Below the pieces are notes generated by a model. It ran no database searches. It had not been told where the DNA came from and saw only the letters and a list, made by a program, of their open reading frames with translations. A DNA stretch of 31,157 nucleotides from Leptospira interrogans (GTDB lineage: Bacteria; Spirochaetota; Leptospiria; Leptospirales; Leptospiraceae). Below, piece after piece: positions 23,607-31,157 of the stretch; positions within the stretch are counted from its first letter, which is position 1; every line of letters begins with the position of its first letter. The DNA lies in contig NZ_FTNA01000041.1 of assembly GCF_900156205.1 (NCBI RefSeq), positions 1 to 31,157 on the forward strand. Reading direction: 5' to 3'. The translations under genes and the position numbers were made by a program.

Positions 23607-26600
23607 CTATACTTTTTTAGAAGGTAGCATTTCCGAAAGAAGAAAGATTAAAGTGTCTAGCTTTTCTTTTTCCAACTTTTTTTCGGTTTGAAAAATCAAT
23701 ACATTTGGTTCCTTAGGATTGAGGGTGAGTCCTGTTCTAGCAGAGATTAGTTGAATGATTTTAGTATGATCTCCTCTAAAATAAGAACCGGATTTCATTT
23801 TAATTTCATCTTTCATTTCTGTTACGAATTCAAAACCTAAATTAGATGCAAGAGTTCTGATCTTTTCTAAAAGTATAAATGTCTTTGCATCCTCCGGAGG
23901 TTCTCCAAAACGATCCAACATTTCAGAATAAATTTCCTCAATCTCATCTAAGTCTCTTGCACCTTCTAACTTTTTGTAAAATTCTATCTTCTGTCTTGTA
24001 TCAGAAATATATGTTTCCGGAATGAAGAAGTTTGTATTCAAAGTAACAGAAGTTCTAACCTCTACTACGATTTCTTCTCCCTTAATTCTAGCGATCGCGT
24101 CTTCTAACATACGGACATAAAGATCAAATCCTACTTCCATAATGTCCCCGGATTGTTCCTTTCCGAGTAGATTACCAGCTCCTCTGATTTCTAAATCACG
24201 CATTGCCACCTTAAAACCAGAACCTAATTCCTGATATTCGAAGATCGTATTGAGTCTTTTTTCCGCCTGTTCCGTCACAACTCTATCTTTAGGAAGTAAC
24301 ATATAAGCAAATGCTTTCCGATCACTTCTACCAACTCTACCTCGAATCTGATACAATTGAGAAAGACCAAAAAGATCTGCTCGTTTTACAAAAAGTGTAT
24401 TTACATTAGGCATATCAATTCCGGATTCTATAATCGTGGTAGTGACTAAAATATCGTATTTACGATTGTAAAAATCCAACAGAGTTTCTTCTATTTCGTC
24501 TTCCGTCATTTGACCGTGTAAAATTCCAATGGACACTTCTGGAACGAGTTTGCTCAGATAATTAGTTTCCTCTTCGATCGTCTCCACGCGATTATAAAGA
24601 TAAAAAACCTGACCGCCCCTTTGAATCTCGTTTCTGATCGCATCCGAAATGAGATCATCGTCTTCTTCTAAAACATAGGTTTCGACCGACTGACGGTTCT
24701 TAGGTGGAGTGGCGATAATAGAAAGTTCTCTGATTCCAGTCAAAGCCATGTGTAAGGTTCTAGGAATCGGAGTCGCAGTCAAAGTCAGAACGTCCACTAA
24801 ATTCTTAAACTTCTTAATGGTTTCCTTATGATTAACACCAAACCTTTGTTCTTCGTCTATAATCAAAAGTCCTAAATTTTTAGGTTTTAATTTAGAAGAA
24901 AGAATGGCGTGGGTTCCAACCACCATATCTACCTTACCTGCGGAAAAATCGGCCAATATATCTCTAATTTCTGCAGGAGTTTTAAAGCGGGACACGAGTT
25001 CTACTCGAACTGGATAATTTTCAAAACGATTCTTAAATGTATTATAATGTTGTAATGCTAAAATCGTAGTAGGAGCAAGCATCATGATCTGTCTACCAGC
25101 CATCGCTACCTTAAACGCAGCACGAATCGCCACTTCCGTTTTTCCATAACCAACATCTCCACACACAAGACGATCCATCGGCCTAGAAGATTCCAGATCT
25201 TTTTTTACAGCTTCAATCGCTTCTATCTGATCCGGAGTTTCTTCGTATTCAAACTCGGCTTCAAATTCCTCTTGGTAAATCGTATCTGGAGGAAACGCAT
25301 AACCTTGTAACTTGAGTCTATTGGAATACATCTGAACTAAATCTTCCGCCAAGGCTTCGACCGCTTTTTGAACACGGTCTTTCGTTTTTTTCCAAGTGCT
25401 TTTCCCCAAACTATCCAAACGAGGAGACTCAGTTCCACCAATATATCTTTGAACCAAAGAAATCTGGTCCAACGGAACAAACAAACTATCTCCACCCGAA
25501 TATTCTAATTTAAGAAAGTCCCTTTCTTTACCACCAGCGCTGGTTCTTTCTATTTTTAAAAACTTACCTACACCGTGATGAATATGAACTACGTAGTCTC
25601 CTTCTTTTAGATCTATAAAACTCTGAAGCGCTTTGCTATTCTGTTTTTTAAAACGTGTCTTACGTTTATATTCTCTTCCAAAAATGTCGTTTTCAGAAAG
25701 AATTAGAATTTTCTGATTTTCTAATATAAATCCGTTTCTCAATTCGGACAAAACTAAAAACGTATCCGATTTATGATTTCCCAAATGAAACGGAAGAGGT
25801 TCTGTAGAATCTTCATTTAATAAAATCACACCTTCTTTTTCAAAAAGACCTTGTAACCTTTTTGTCTGAGCTTCAAAAGAAGAAGTCAAAACGATCTTCC
25901 AACCTCCTTTTGCCCTCAATTCTGAAATTTTTTCTCTTACCTCTCTAATTTTACCTTTAAACGAAGGAGCTTCTTTTAACAAAGAAACCAGATCGTTTTC
26001 GTTTCTGGGAGGAAGTCCCACAAAAGAAAGACCAATCGATTCGGAAAGAACCTTAAATTCTTCTCCAAAAGACAAAAGTTTTTCAGGAGGAGCACATAGA
26101 ACTTCTCGAGAACGTTTTTCAAAAAGAGAAAGGTATTCTTTTTCCAAATGAAACAATCTTTCTTTGACAGAGTTTGCAGAAGGGAAAATAAGAATTGGTG
26201 GTTTCGAAAAGTAAGAAAGGATTCCGTGGTTTTCTCTGACCAACGGAATAAGCTCCTCGTAATAAATTCCATAATTACCTTCCGGAATTTCAGGAAGATG
26301 TAAAGAAGAGTCCGAAGACTTTAGAAAATTCTGATATTCTTTTTTTTGTTCTTCAGAAAGAATATATTCATCCGCAGGAAGAAGAACCGCCTGATCTAAA
26401 TCAGTCATAGATCTCTGGCTATCCGGATCAAAAGTGCGAATCGATTCTATTTCTTCTCCAAAAAGATCGATTCTCACAGGCTCTGTGGAATACGAAGAAA
26501 AAATATCTAGAATTCCACCTTTTAGACTAAACTCTCCGAAAGTTTCGCAAACCTGTACTCTTTTATAACCTAAATCGATCAATTGAATCAGAAGGGATTC

Positions 26601-27167
26601 TAAATCGATTTCTTTTCCCTTTTTTAAAACGATCGCTCTTCCTTGCATCGTTTGTATCGGAGGAAGAGTTTTTAGAAAACCGGAAACGGAAGTAAATATC
26701 AAAACAGGTTCTCCACTCAGTATCTTTGCGATGGCCTTAATTCTTTCTCGTTTCATCTCGGAAGGATAACGCATGTATTCGTAGGGAAGAACTTCCTGCC
26801 CCGGCAAATAAATCAGATCATTAGAGGGAAGAAAACTGAGTGCCTCTCTAAATAAAAATTCAGCCGAGGTATTATTTTCGGAAACGACTAAAATCGTTTG
26901 ATTCAATTTTTGAAATAAAGAAGAAGCTAATATAGAATGGCTTCCCGTAGTAACCGAATATACCGAACCTACAACTTCGGTGTTTACGGAAATTTTTTTT
27001 TCTGAAGCCGAAACAGATTGTGTCTTTAGAGTTAAATTCGATTGAGTTTTTAAATTCGAAGAATCCGCAAATGAAGATTTTATTTTTGAAGTAGAATTCT
27101 TTTTTTTAAGAGAAGATTCAAATCTTGAAAAAACCCCATCGCCTATCATGTTCAAAAGATCTTTCAT
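23607..27167 (-). CDS. mfd: Transcription-repair coupling factor
   Basis: DNA translocase that removes RNA polymerase stalled at lesions and recruits UvrA. The 1186 aa match the family. In order: a UvrB-like region (~70-360) with the [16 protein letters not shown] block at 208-223, the CarD-like RNA-polymerase-interacting domain (~516-577, [15 protein letters not shown]), Walker [10 protein letters not shown] (670-678), DEEQ box (771-774), TATPIPRT (797-804), [15 protein letters not shown] near 930, and the C-terminal TRCF domain. Residues 18-65 are a low-complexity Ser/Lys/Thr extension ahead of the UvrB-like part, longer than in most Mfd proteins I know. The ATG overlaps the panC stop by four bases. 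Confidence 0.97.
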   Translation of the reverse strand: MKDLLNMIGDGVFSRFESSLKKKNSTSKIKSSFADSSNLKTQSNLTLKTQSVSASEKKISVNTEVVGSVYSVTTGSHSILASSLFQKLNQTILVVSENNTSAEFLFREALSFLPSNDLIYLPGQEVLPYEYMRYPSEMKRERIKAIAKILSGEPVLIFTSVSGFLKTLPPIQTMQGRAIVLKKGKEIDLESLLIQLIDLGYKRVQVCETFGEFSLKGGILDIFSSYSTEPVRIDLFGEEIESIRTFDPDSQRSMTDLDQAVLLPADEYILSEEQKKEYQNFLKSSDSSLHLPEIPEGNYGIYYEELIPLVRENHGILSYFSKPPILIFPSANSVKERLFHLEKEYLSLFEKRSREVLCAPPEKLLSFGEEFKVLSESIGLSFVGLPPRNENDLVSLLKEAPSFKGKIREVREKISELRAKGGWKIVLTSSFEAQTKRLQGLFEKEGVILLNEDSTEPLPFHLGNHKSDTFLVLSELRNGFILENQKILILSENDIFGREYKRKTRFKKQNSKALQSFIDLKEGDYVVHIHHGVGKFLKIERTSAGGKERDFLKLEYSGGDSLFVPLDQISLVQRYIGGTESPRLDSLGKSTWKKTKDRVQKAVEALAEDLVQMYSNRLKLQGYAFPPDTIYQEEFEAEFEYEETPDQIEAIEAVKKDLESSRPMDRLVCGDVGYGKTEVAIRAAFKVAMAGRQIMMLAPTTILALQHYNTFKNRFENYPVRVELVSRFKTPAEIRDILADFSAGKVDMVVGTHAILSSKLKPKNLGLLIIDEEQRFGVNHKETIKKFKNLVDVLTLTATPIPRTLHMALTGIRELSIIATPPKNRQSVETYVLEEDDDLISDAIRNEIQRGGQVFYLYNRVETIEEETNYLSKLVPEVSIGILHGQMTEDEIEETLLDFYNRKYDILVTTTIIESGIDMPNVNTLFVKRADLFGLSQLYQIRGRVGRSDRKAFAYMLLPKDRVVTEQAEKRLNTIFEYQELGSGFKVAMRDLEIRGAGNLLGKEQSGDIMEVGFDLYVRMLEDAIARIKGEEIVVEVRTSVTLNTNFFIPETYISDTRQKIEFYKKLEGARDLDEIEEIYSEMLDRFGEPPEDAKTFILLEKIRTLASNLGFEFVTEMKDEIKMKSGSYFRGDHTKIIQLISARTGLTLNPKEPNVLIFQTEKKLEKEKLDTLIFLLSEMLPSKKV

Positions 27168-28021
27168 GAAATAGGAACACTCAAAGTAAGGTTATCTATC
27201 AAACGCACTGGGCCTATAAAAGCGGCAATCGCAAGTAAAATTTCTCCTTCTAAAACTTCCAAAGGGTCAAGAGTATCTGCATTCAAAATTTCTAAATAAT
27301 CCAGACGAATTTTAGAAGAAGAATCTAAAACGTCCTTCATGATCTCTTTAACCAAAAGCGGATTTTTTATTCCGGAAAAAATTTGATTTTCTCCTAGTTT
27401 GAGAGATCTATAAATCAAAAGTGATTCTTCTTTTTCTGTTTCACTTAGACGAGAATTTCTAGAACTAAGAGCTAAACCTTGGGAAGAACGTACCGTTTCA
27501 CAACCGATGACTTCTATCGGAAAGGCCAAAGTATTACAAAACTCCCGGATGAGTAGATATTGCTGATAATCTTTTTTGCCAAAAAAAGCAAAATCCGGCT
27601 GTACAAAATGAAAGAGTCTAGAAATTACCAGAAGTACACCTTCAAAATGCCCTGGCCTAGAAACCGCACATAAGCTTTTCATTAAATTAGGAATTTTTAA
27701 TACAATATCTGGAATTCCATCGGGATATATAGTTTCTTTGTCCGGTAAAAAAACAAGATCTACCTTTTTAGATTCACAAAGTTTCAAATCCCCTTCCGTA
27801 TTGACCGGATATTTGGCGTAATCCTCCGGATCATTAAACTGAGCGGGGTTTACAAAAATAGAAACCACGGTTTTATCCGCTTTGGATATACATTCTTCAA
27901 ATAAGTAGGCGTGACCCTCGTGCAAAAAACCCATGGTAGGAACAAAACCGATCCTTTTTCCTTGGGCTTTCCATAGACGAACTTGGTCCAAAACTTCTTC
28001 AGGGATTTTACATACAATCAT
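27164..28021 (-). CDS. panC: Pantothenate synthetase
   Basis: Joins pantoate and beta-alanine with ATP, via pantoyl adenylate, to make pantothenate, the coenzyme A precursor; cytoplasmic. The 285 aa match the family. It shows VPTMGFLHEGHAYL (residues 28-41) with the HIGH-type HEGH (His34, His37), VSIFVNPAQF, the GKKDYQQYLLIREF block (~150) and ALSSRNSRLS (~185), which contribute to the active site. It overlaps mfd by four bases downstream and follows hisD after 30 bp. No other pantothenate gene is in the window. Confidence 0.97.
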   Translation of the reverse strand: MIVCKIPEEVLDQVRLWKAQGKRIGFVPTMGFLHEGHAYLFEECISKADKTVVSIFVNPAQFNDPEDYAKYPVNTEGDLKLCESKKVDLVFLPDKETIYPDGIPDIVLKIPNLMKSLCAVSRPGHFEGVLLVISRLFHFVQPDFAFFGKKDYQQYLLIREFCNTLAFPIEVIGCETVRSSQGLALSSRNSRLSETEKEESLLIYRSLKLGENQIFSGIKNPLLVKEIMKDVLDSSSKIRLDYLEILNADTLDPLEVLEGEILLAIAAFIGPVRLIDNLTLSVPIS

Positions 28022-28051
28022 AATATTTAAATATACTTAAGTTCTAATCTT

Positions 28052-29335
28052 TTACCGTCTGATTCTAACCGAATTTCCGTGTTCCTCGTCAAGACCCTCG
28101 AATTCGGAAAGAACTTTAACGTGTGGATACAAATTTTGGATGGACTTCTTAGAAACCTCTTGCCAAGTAACCCGTTTTAAGAACGTAGAAACTCCTAAGG
28201 AAGAGTAAATCCTAGCAGCTCCTGCGGTTGGAAGTATATGATTAGTTCCACTAATATAATCTCCCATGGCAACCGGAGAATAATTCCCTAAAAAGACGGA
28301 ACCTGCGTGTTTTACTTTTTTTAGATCCTTTTTAAAATTTTTGGTTTGGATCTCTAGATGTTCGGGAGCAAACAGATTTGAAAATACAAAACATTCTTCT
28401 AAATTAGAAAAAACGAATATTTTTCCATGATCTTCGATGGATTTACGTTTCATCTCTCCCCTTTTAGGTCTTTCTATAAGAGCCTTTTCCACTTCTTCCT
28501 TTACTTTTTGGGCAAGAGATAAAGAATTCGTACAAAGAATTGCAACGGAATCTTCTCCGTGTTCTGCTTGAGACAAAAGATCTGCCGCAACCCACATAGG
28601 ATCTGCAGAATCGTCGGCTATGATCAAAACCTCGCTCGGACCTGCTGGGCTATCGATTCCGATTACACCTTGACCGCTTAAATATACTTTTGCGGCGGTC
28701 ACAAACTTATTTCCGGGACCAACCACAAATTCGGAAGAAGGAATACTTTCCGTTCCATAAGAAACCGCTGCAATTCCCTGTGCGCCTCCCGCCATAACGA
28801 TTCTATCAGCTCCGGCAATTTTGGCGGCTGCAATCAGACCATCTGGCAGAGTTCCTTTTCTTGGGGGAGTTACAATTTGTATATTTTTTACTCCGGCGAG
28901 TTTTGCTGGAATCACTCCCATTAAAATTGTAGATGGGTACAATGCTTTTCCACCAGGAGCATAAACGGAAACAGATTCAATCGGAGTATGGAGGATCCCA
29001 AGTTTATTTCCATGTATTATAATTTCTTTATTTTCTGGAATTTGAATTTTATGAAAGTTACGTATATTTTTTGCGGCTTTTACCAGAGCCGTTTTGAGTT
29101 TAGGATCGATTTTAGGATTCAGTTTAGAAATTTCCAAAACAAAGGATTTAGGAGGGATAACCTCGTCAAATTTTTGAGTGTATTCTCGAAGTGCAGAGTC
29201 TCCTCTATTTTTTACGTCTTCTACGATCGGCTTTACGAGAGCCAGCGTGGAACTTAAGTCTTCTCTAGCGCGTTTTAAAACGGGATCTAAAACAGAATGA
29301 TCCTTTAAACCAACTTTAAAAATTTGTATCGCCAT
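28052..29335 (-). CDS. hisD: Histidinol dehydrogenase
   Basis: Zinc enzyme that oxidises L-histidinol to histidine in two NAD-dependent steps, the last of the pathway. The 427 aa match the family. Zinc ligands are Gln256 and His259 (SQAEHGEDS), Asp359 (MGDYISGTNHILPTAG) and His419 (EEHGNS). The catalytic pair is Glu325-His326 (FAPEHLE). VYAPGGKALYPST (124-136) and GPGNKFVTAAK are also conserved. It is the first gene of the ten-gene minus-strand run; its promoter must lie in or near the ~100 bp shared with the divergent exonuclease gene. I saw no his leader peptide or attenuator. Confidence 0.97.
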   Translation of the reverse strand: MAIQIFKVGLKDHSVLDPVLKRAREDLSSTLALVKPIVEDVKNRGDSALREYTQKFDEVIPPKSFVLEISKLNPKIDPKLKTALVKAAKNIRNFHKIQIPENKEIIIHGNKLGILHTPIESVSVYAPGGKALYPSTILMGVIPAKLAGVKNIQIVTPPRKGTLPDGLIAAAKIAGADRIVMAGGAQGIAAVSYGTESIPSSEFVVGPGNKFVTAAKVYLSGQGVIGIDSPAGPSEVLIIADDSADPMWVAADLLSQAEHGEDSVAILCTNSLSLAQKVKEEVEKALIERPKRGEMKRKSIEDHGKIFVFSNLEECFVFSNLFAPEHLEIQTKNFKKDLKKVKHAGSVFLGNYSPVAMGDYISGTNHILPTAGAARIYSSLGVSTFLKRVTWQEVSKKSIQNLYPHVKVLSEFEGLDEEHGNSVRIRR

Positions 29336-29434
29336 CTAAGAAACCAGATTTTCCAAAAGAACGAATCTTGCATCTGAAATTTATTCAAAAAACAATTGCT
29401 TATAAAAGGAATTCCTCCAATTTACACTCTGCTT

Positions 29435-30199
29435 ATGAAATTTATCTCTCTCAACTGTAATGGAATTCGTTCTTCCCTAGAAAAAGGACTGGCCGATTAT
29501 ATTCGAAATACAAAACCGGATTTTATCTGTTTTCAAGAAACAAAGGCAAACCAAGACCAGGTTCCCCCTTCTCTCTGGGAAGAAGGAGGTTATACTCCGG
29601 TTTTCCACAGCGCCGAAAAAAAAGGATACAGCGGAGTTGCCGTTCTTTATAAAAAACCCCCGGAAAAAATCACAATCGGAATCGGAGATCCGTTTTTTGA
29701 CAAAGAAGGAAGAAGTATCTATTTAGAATATCCGAACTTCGCGCTTTGGAATTTATACTTTCCTTCCGGAACCACAGGAGACATACGTCAAGCGGCAAAG
29801 ATGAAGTTTCTAGACTTATTTCAAAAAGAATCTTCTAAAAGGAGAAAAAAACAACCGAATATCATAGTATGTGGGGACGTAAACATTGCTCATACCCCTC
29901 AAGATATTCACGATCCAAAAGGAAACGCAAAGAGCAGCGGATTTTTACCCGAAGAAAGAGAATGGTTATCCGAATTTTTAAACAAGGGTTGGGTAGATAC
30001 ATTTCGATATCTCTATCCAGACAAACAGGAATATTCCTGGTGGACGTTTCGCGCCGGAGCCAGGGCCAAAAATAAGGGCTGGAGAATTGACTATTTTTTT
30101 GTAACAGAAGAACTTAAGAAAAACGTAAAGAGCCATTCCATCTTCAGAGACAAACCTTTTTCTGACCACGCCCCTCTTGAGTTTGAAATTAAACTTTAG
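29435..30199 (+). CDS. xth: Exodeoxyribonuclease III / AP endonuclease
   Basis: Mg-dependent nuclease of the exonuclease-endonuclease-phosphatase fold, acting at abasic sites and 3' ends in base-excision repair. I chose the ATG at 29435 (254 aa), which begins [13 protein letters not shown] as family members do; a longer reading from TTG at 29396 adds 13 residues with no family counterpart. Key residues are Asn7 and Asn9 in LNCNGIR, Glu35 in FQETK, Tyr108 in YFPSG, Asp148 and Asn150 in CGDVNIAH, and Asp244-His245 in FSDHAPLEF. An AAAGGA lies too far upstream (about 25 bases) to be a good ribosome site for this ATG, so the start is moderately sure. It is divergent from hisD and followed by repeats. 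Confidence 0.94.
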   Translation: MKFISLNCNGIRSSLEKGLADYIRNTKPDFICFQETKANQDQVPPSLWEEGGYTPVFHSAEKKGYSGVAVLYKKPPEKITIGIGDPFFDKEGRSIYLEYPNFALWNLYFPSGTTGDIRQAAKMKFLDLFQKESSKRRKKQPNIIVCGDVNIAHTPQDIHDPKGNAKSSGFLPEEREWLSEFLNKGWVDTFRYLYPDKQEYSWWTFRAGARAKNKGWRIDYFFVTEELKKNVKSHSIFRDKPFSDHAPLEFEIKL

Positions 30200-30482
30200 A
30201 AATTTATAATGAACTCTTTTTATTTTTTGAAGAAAGTTTATAAAGCAAAACCTAGAATAGAGTCTTTGAAAAATTAGTTTTCTTCTATTTCTTATTTATT
30301 AAAGTGAGCGGGTAATTTCGTTTTTTTAATATTACATTCAATAATTTTAATATTTCGATGTAATTCCAGAGGCAGTACAATTCAAAACTATTAAATTGAG
30401 TTTTCCAATACTTACACTCCTCAAAGATTACATAATAAAGTACTAATTCAATAAGTTTACATCAACTCTGTAAATTCAAAGC
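30200..30482. other. Non-coding stretch after xth
   Basis: AT-rich sequence with no gene. TAGAGTCTTTGAAAAATTAG at 30258-30277 resembles the left end of the MITE-like family, but no matching right end is visible, so it may be a truncated copy or chance. Confidence 0.35.
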
Positions 30483-30715
30483 AAGAAAATCTGGGCAAAT
30501 TTAGCGTCACCGGCCCCGCTTTCAGCCCCAGTCTATAAATTGCATCAAAGAAACGTTATACAATATTTCGTCTTTGGTTTCAATTTATCATAGAACCTGC
30601 TAAGCTCTCCTACGCTTCAATCTCTTTCGCATTGGATTCTATCGAACTTACGTAAAACGGTAGCTGGGATAAACATTTAGATATTCTATTTTATAGAGAT
30701 GAGCCATCAGTAAGT
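30483..30715. repeat. GC-richer mosaic repeat, copy 5
   Basis: GAAAATCTGGGCAAATTTAG begins the block, with CCAGTCTATAAATTGCATC as in copy 2, then CTTTCGCATTGGATTCTATC and GAACTTACGTAAAACGGTAG as in copies 1 and 3. It carries both the left and right modules but lacks the AATTCCTTCGGAATT hairpin, so modules can be lost separately. Confidence 0.55.
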
Positions 30716-31000
30716 TTAACGTGAATTCAATATTAAAAATTCGTTTTATCTTAGGTTAATCTTTTCGTAAAAAAAATAGATGTGGGAGCTCTCACAAATC
30801 ATGGATTTAACGGTACGTATTGGGTCGGAACTGCGCCCAAATTTGGAAAGTTTGAGAACACTATAAAATACAAAAAGAATCATTGTCTAATTAGATTTTT
30901 ACACAAAATTGTTGTTCTATAGCTACCATCAAAATTTAAATCCCATTTTAATAGAAATTCAACCGAGAAAGAATTCTCTAAAAGTATGAGTCCCACAGAT
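30713..31000. repeat. Long dispersed repeat, copy 3
   Basis: AGTTTAACGTGAATTC, GTTTTATCTTAGGTTAATC, TGTGGGAGCTCTCACA (30781-30796), an ACTATAAAATACAAAAAG tract, CATCAAAATTTAAATCCC and AGTATGAGTCCCACA follow the order of copies 1 and 2. Near 30815 about 30 bp (GTACGTATTGGGTCGGAACT) replace part of the expected sequence. Confidence 0.6.
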
Positions 31001-31157
31001 TTAGTCACATTATAAGTTATTAAAGTGCTCCTTTTCATGATTGGAGTTTGTAATAATTCCTACATTTTCAAAATCCAACTGTAAAACTTGATTTGTGGTA
31101 GTTCCTACAGATTTAGTCACATTATAAGTTATTAAAGTGCTCCTTTTCATGATTGGA
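30991..31157. repeat. Direct repeat of 112-bp period, cut by window end
   Basis: 30991-31045 and 31103-31157 are the same 55 bases with one difference, 112 bp apart. Each starts at the end of a TTCCTACA-type quasi-palindrome, and the interval holds two more (31049-31064 and 31094-31109, 45 bp apart). The second copy stops only because the window ends, so more units may follow. Confidence 0.75.

Noticed and set aside
29396..29434. Longer N-terminus for the exonuclease from TTG
   Set aside because: It adds 13 residues with no family match; the ATG at 29435 starts exactly where family members start.
30258..30277. Fifth MITE-like copy
   Set aside because: Only one end is recognisable and no core or partner end follows, so chance cannot be excluded.

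Overview
The window is low-GC DNA that I place in a pathogenic Leptospira, most likely close to L. interrogans. This rests on the gene set, the many lipoproteins with loose spirochaete-type lipoboxes, the TTG/GTG starts, and intergenic DNA full of short dispersed repeats. The species is inference. I saw no tRNA, rRNA, CRISPR array, transposase gene or prophage.

Left half (1-15033): isolated genes separated by repeat-rich non-coding stretches, about 7.7 kb when the right-hand end is included. The genes are trxB (+); two minus-strand lipoprotein genes (a protein with a CxCxxH motif and a discoidin/NADase-type glycan-binding protein); a divergent plus-strand pair encoding a seven-repeat RCC1-type lipoprotein, frameshifted near its N-terminus, and a di-haem cytochrome-like lipoprotein; and two unrelated alpha/beta hydrolases (a soluble esterase and a lipase-like lipoprotein). 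A 7-1-7 inverted repeat resembling a Fur-family operator lies just upstream of the RCC1/di-haem pair.

Right half (15034-29335): a compact minus-strand run of ten genes with overlaps or gaps under 50 bp, in transcription order hisD-panC-mfd-(SurA-like lipoprotein)-uppP-lptD-(sugar-1-P transferase)-gatC-gatA-hisF. It mixes histidine and pantothenate synthesis, transcription-coupled repair, envelope biogenesis and tRNA-Gln amidation. The middle genes form an envelope set: undecaprenyl phosphate recycling, loading of a sugar on that carrier, LPS insertion and a probable periplasmic chaperone. An exodeoxyribonuclease III gene is transcribed divergently from hisD.

The non-coding DNA is a mosaic of recurring families: (1) a roughly 100-bp MITE-like element with inverted ends flanked by TA, four copies in both orientations; (2) a 16-bp quasi-palindrome near TGTAGTAGTTCCTACA, about 25 copies, often at 46-bp spacing; (3) a longer 280-440-bp block built on family 2, three copies; (4) a GC-richer hairpin mosaic, five copies in both orientations; (5) a roughly 95-bp AATTGAGTA block, three copies. 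I found none inside genes by eye. These repeats, the operator-linked RCC1/di-haem locus and the mixed operon are the parts most worth a second look.
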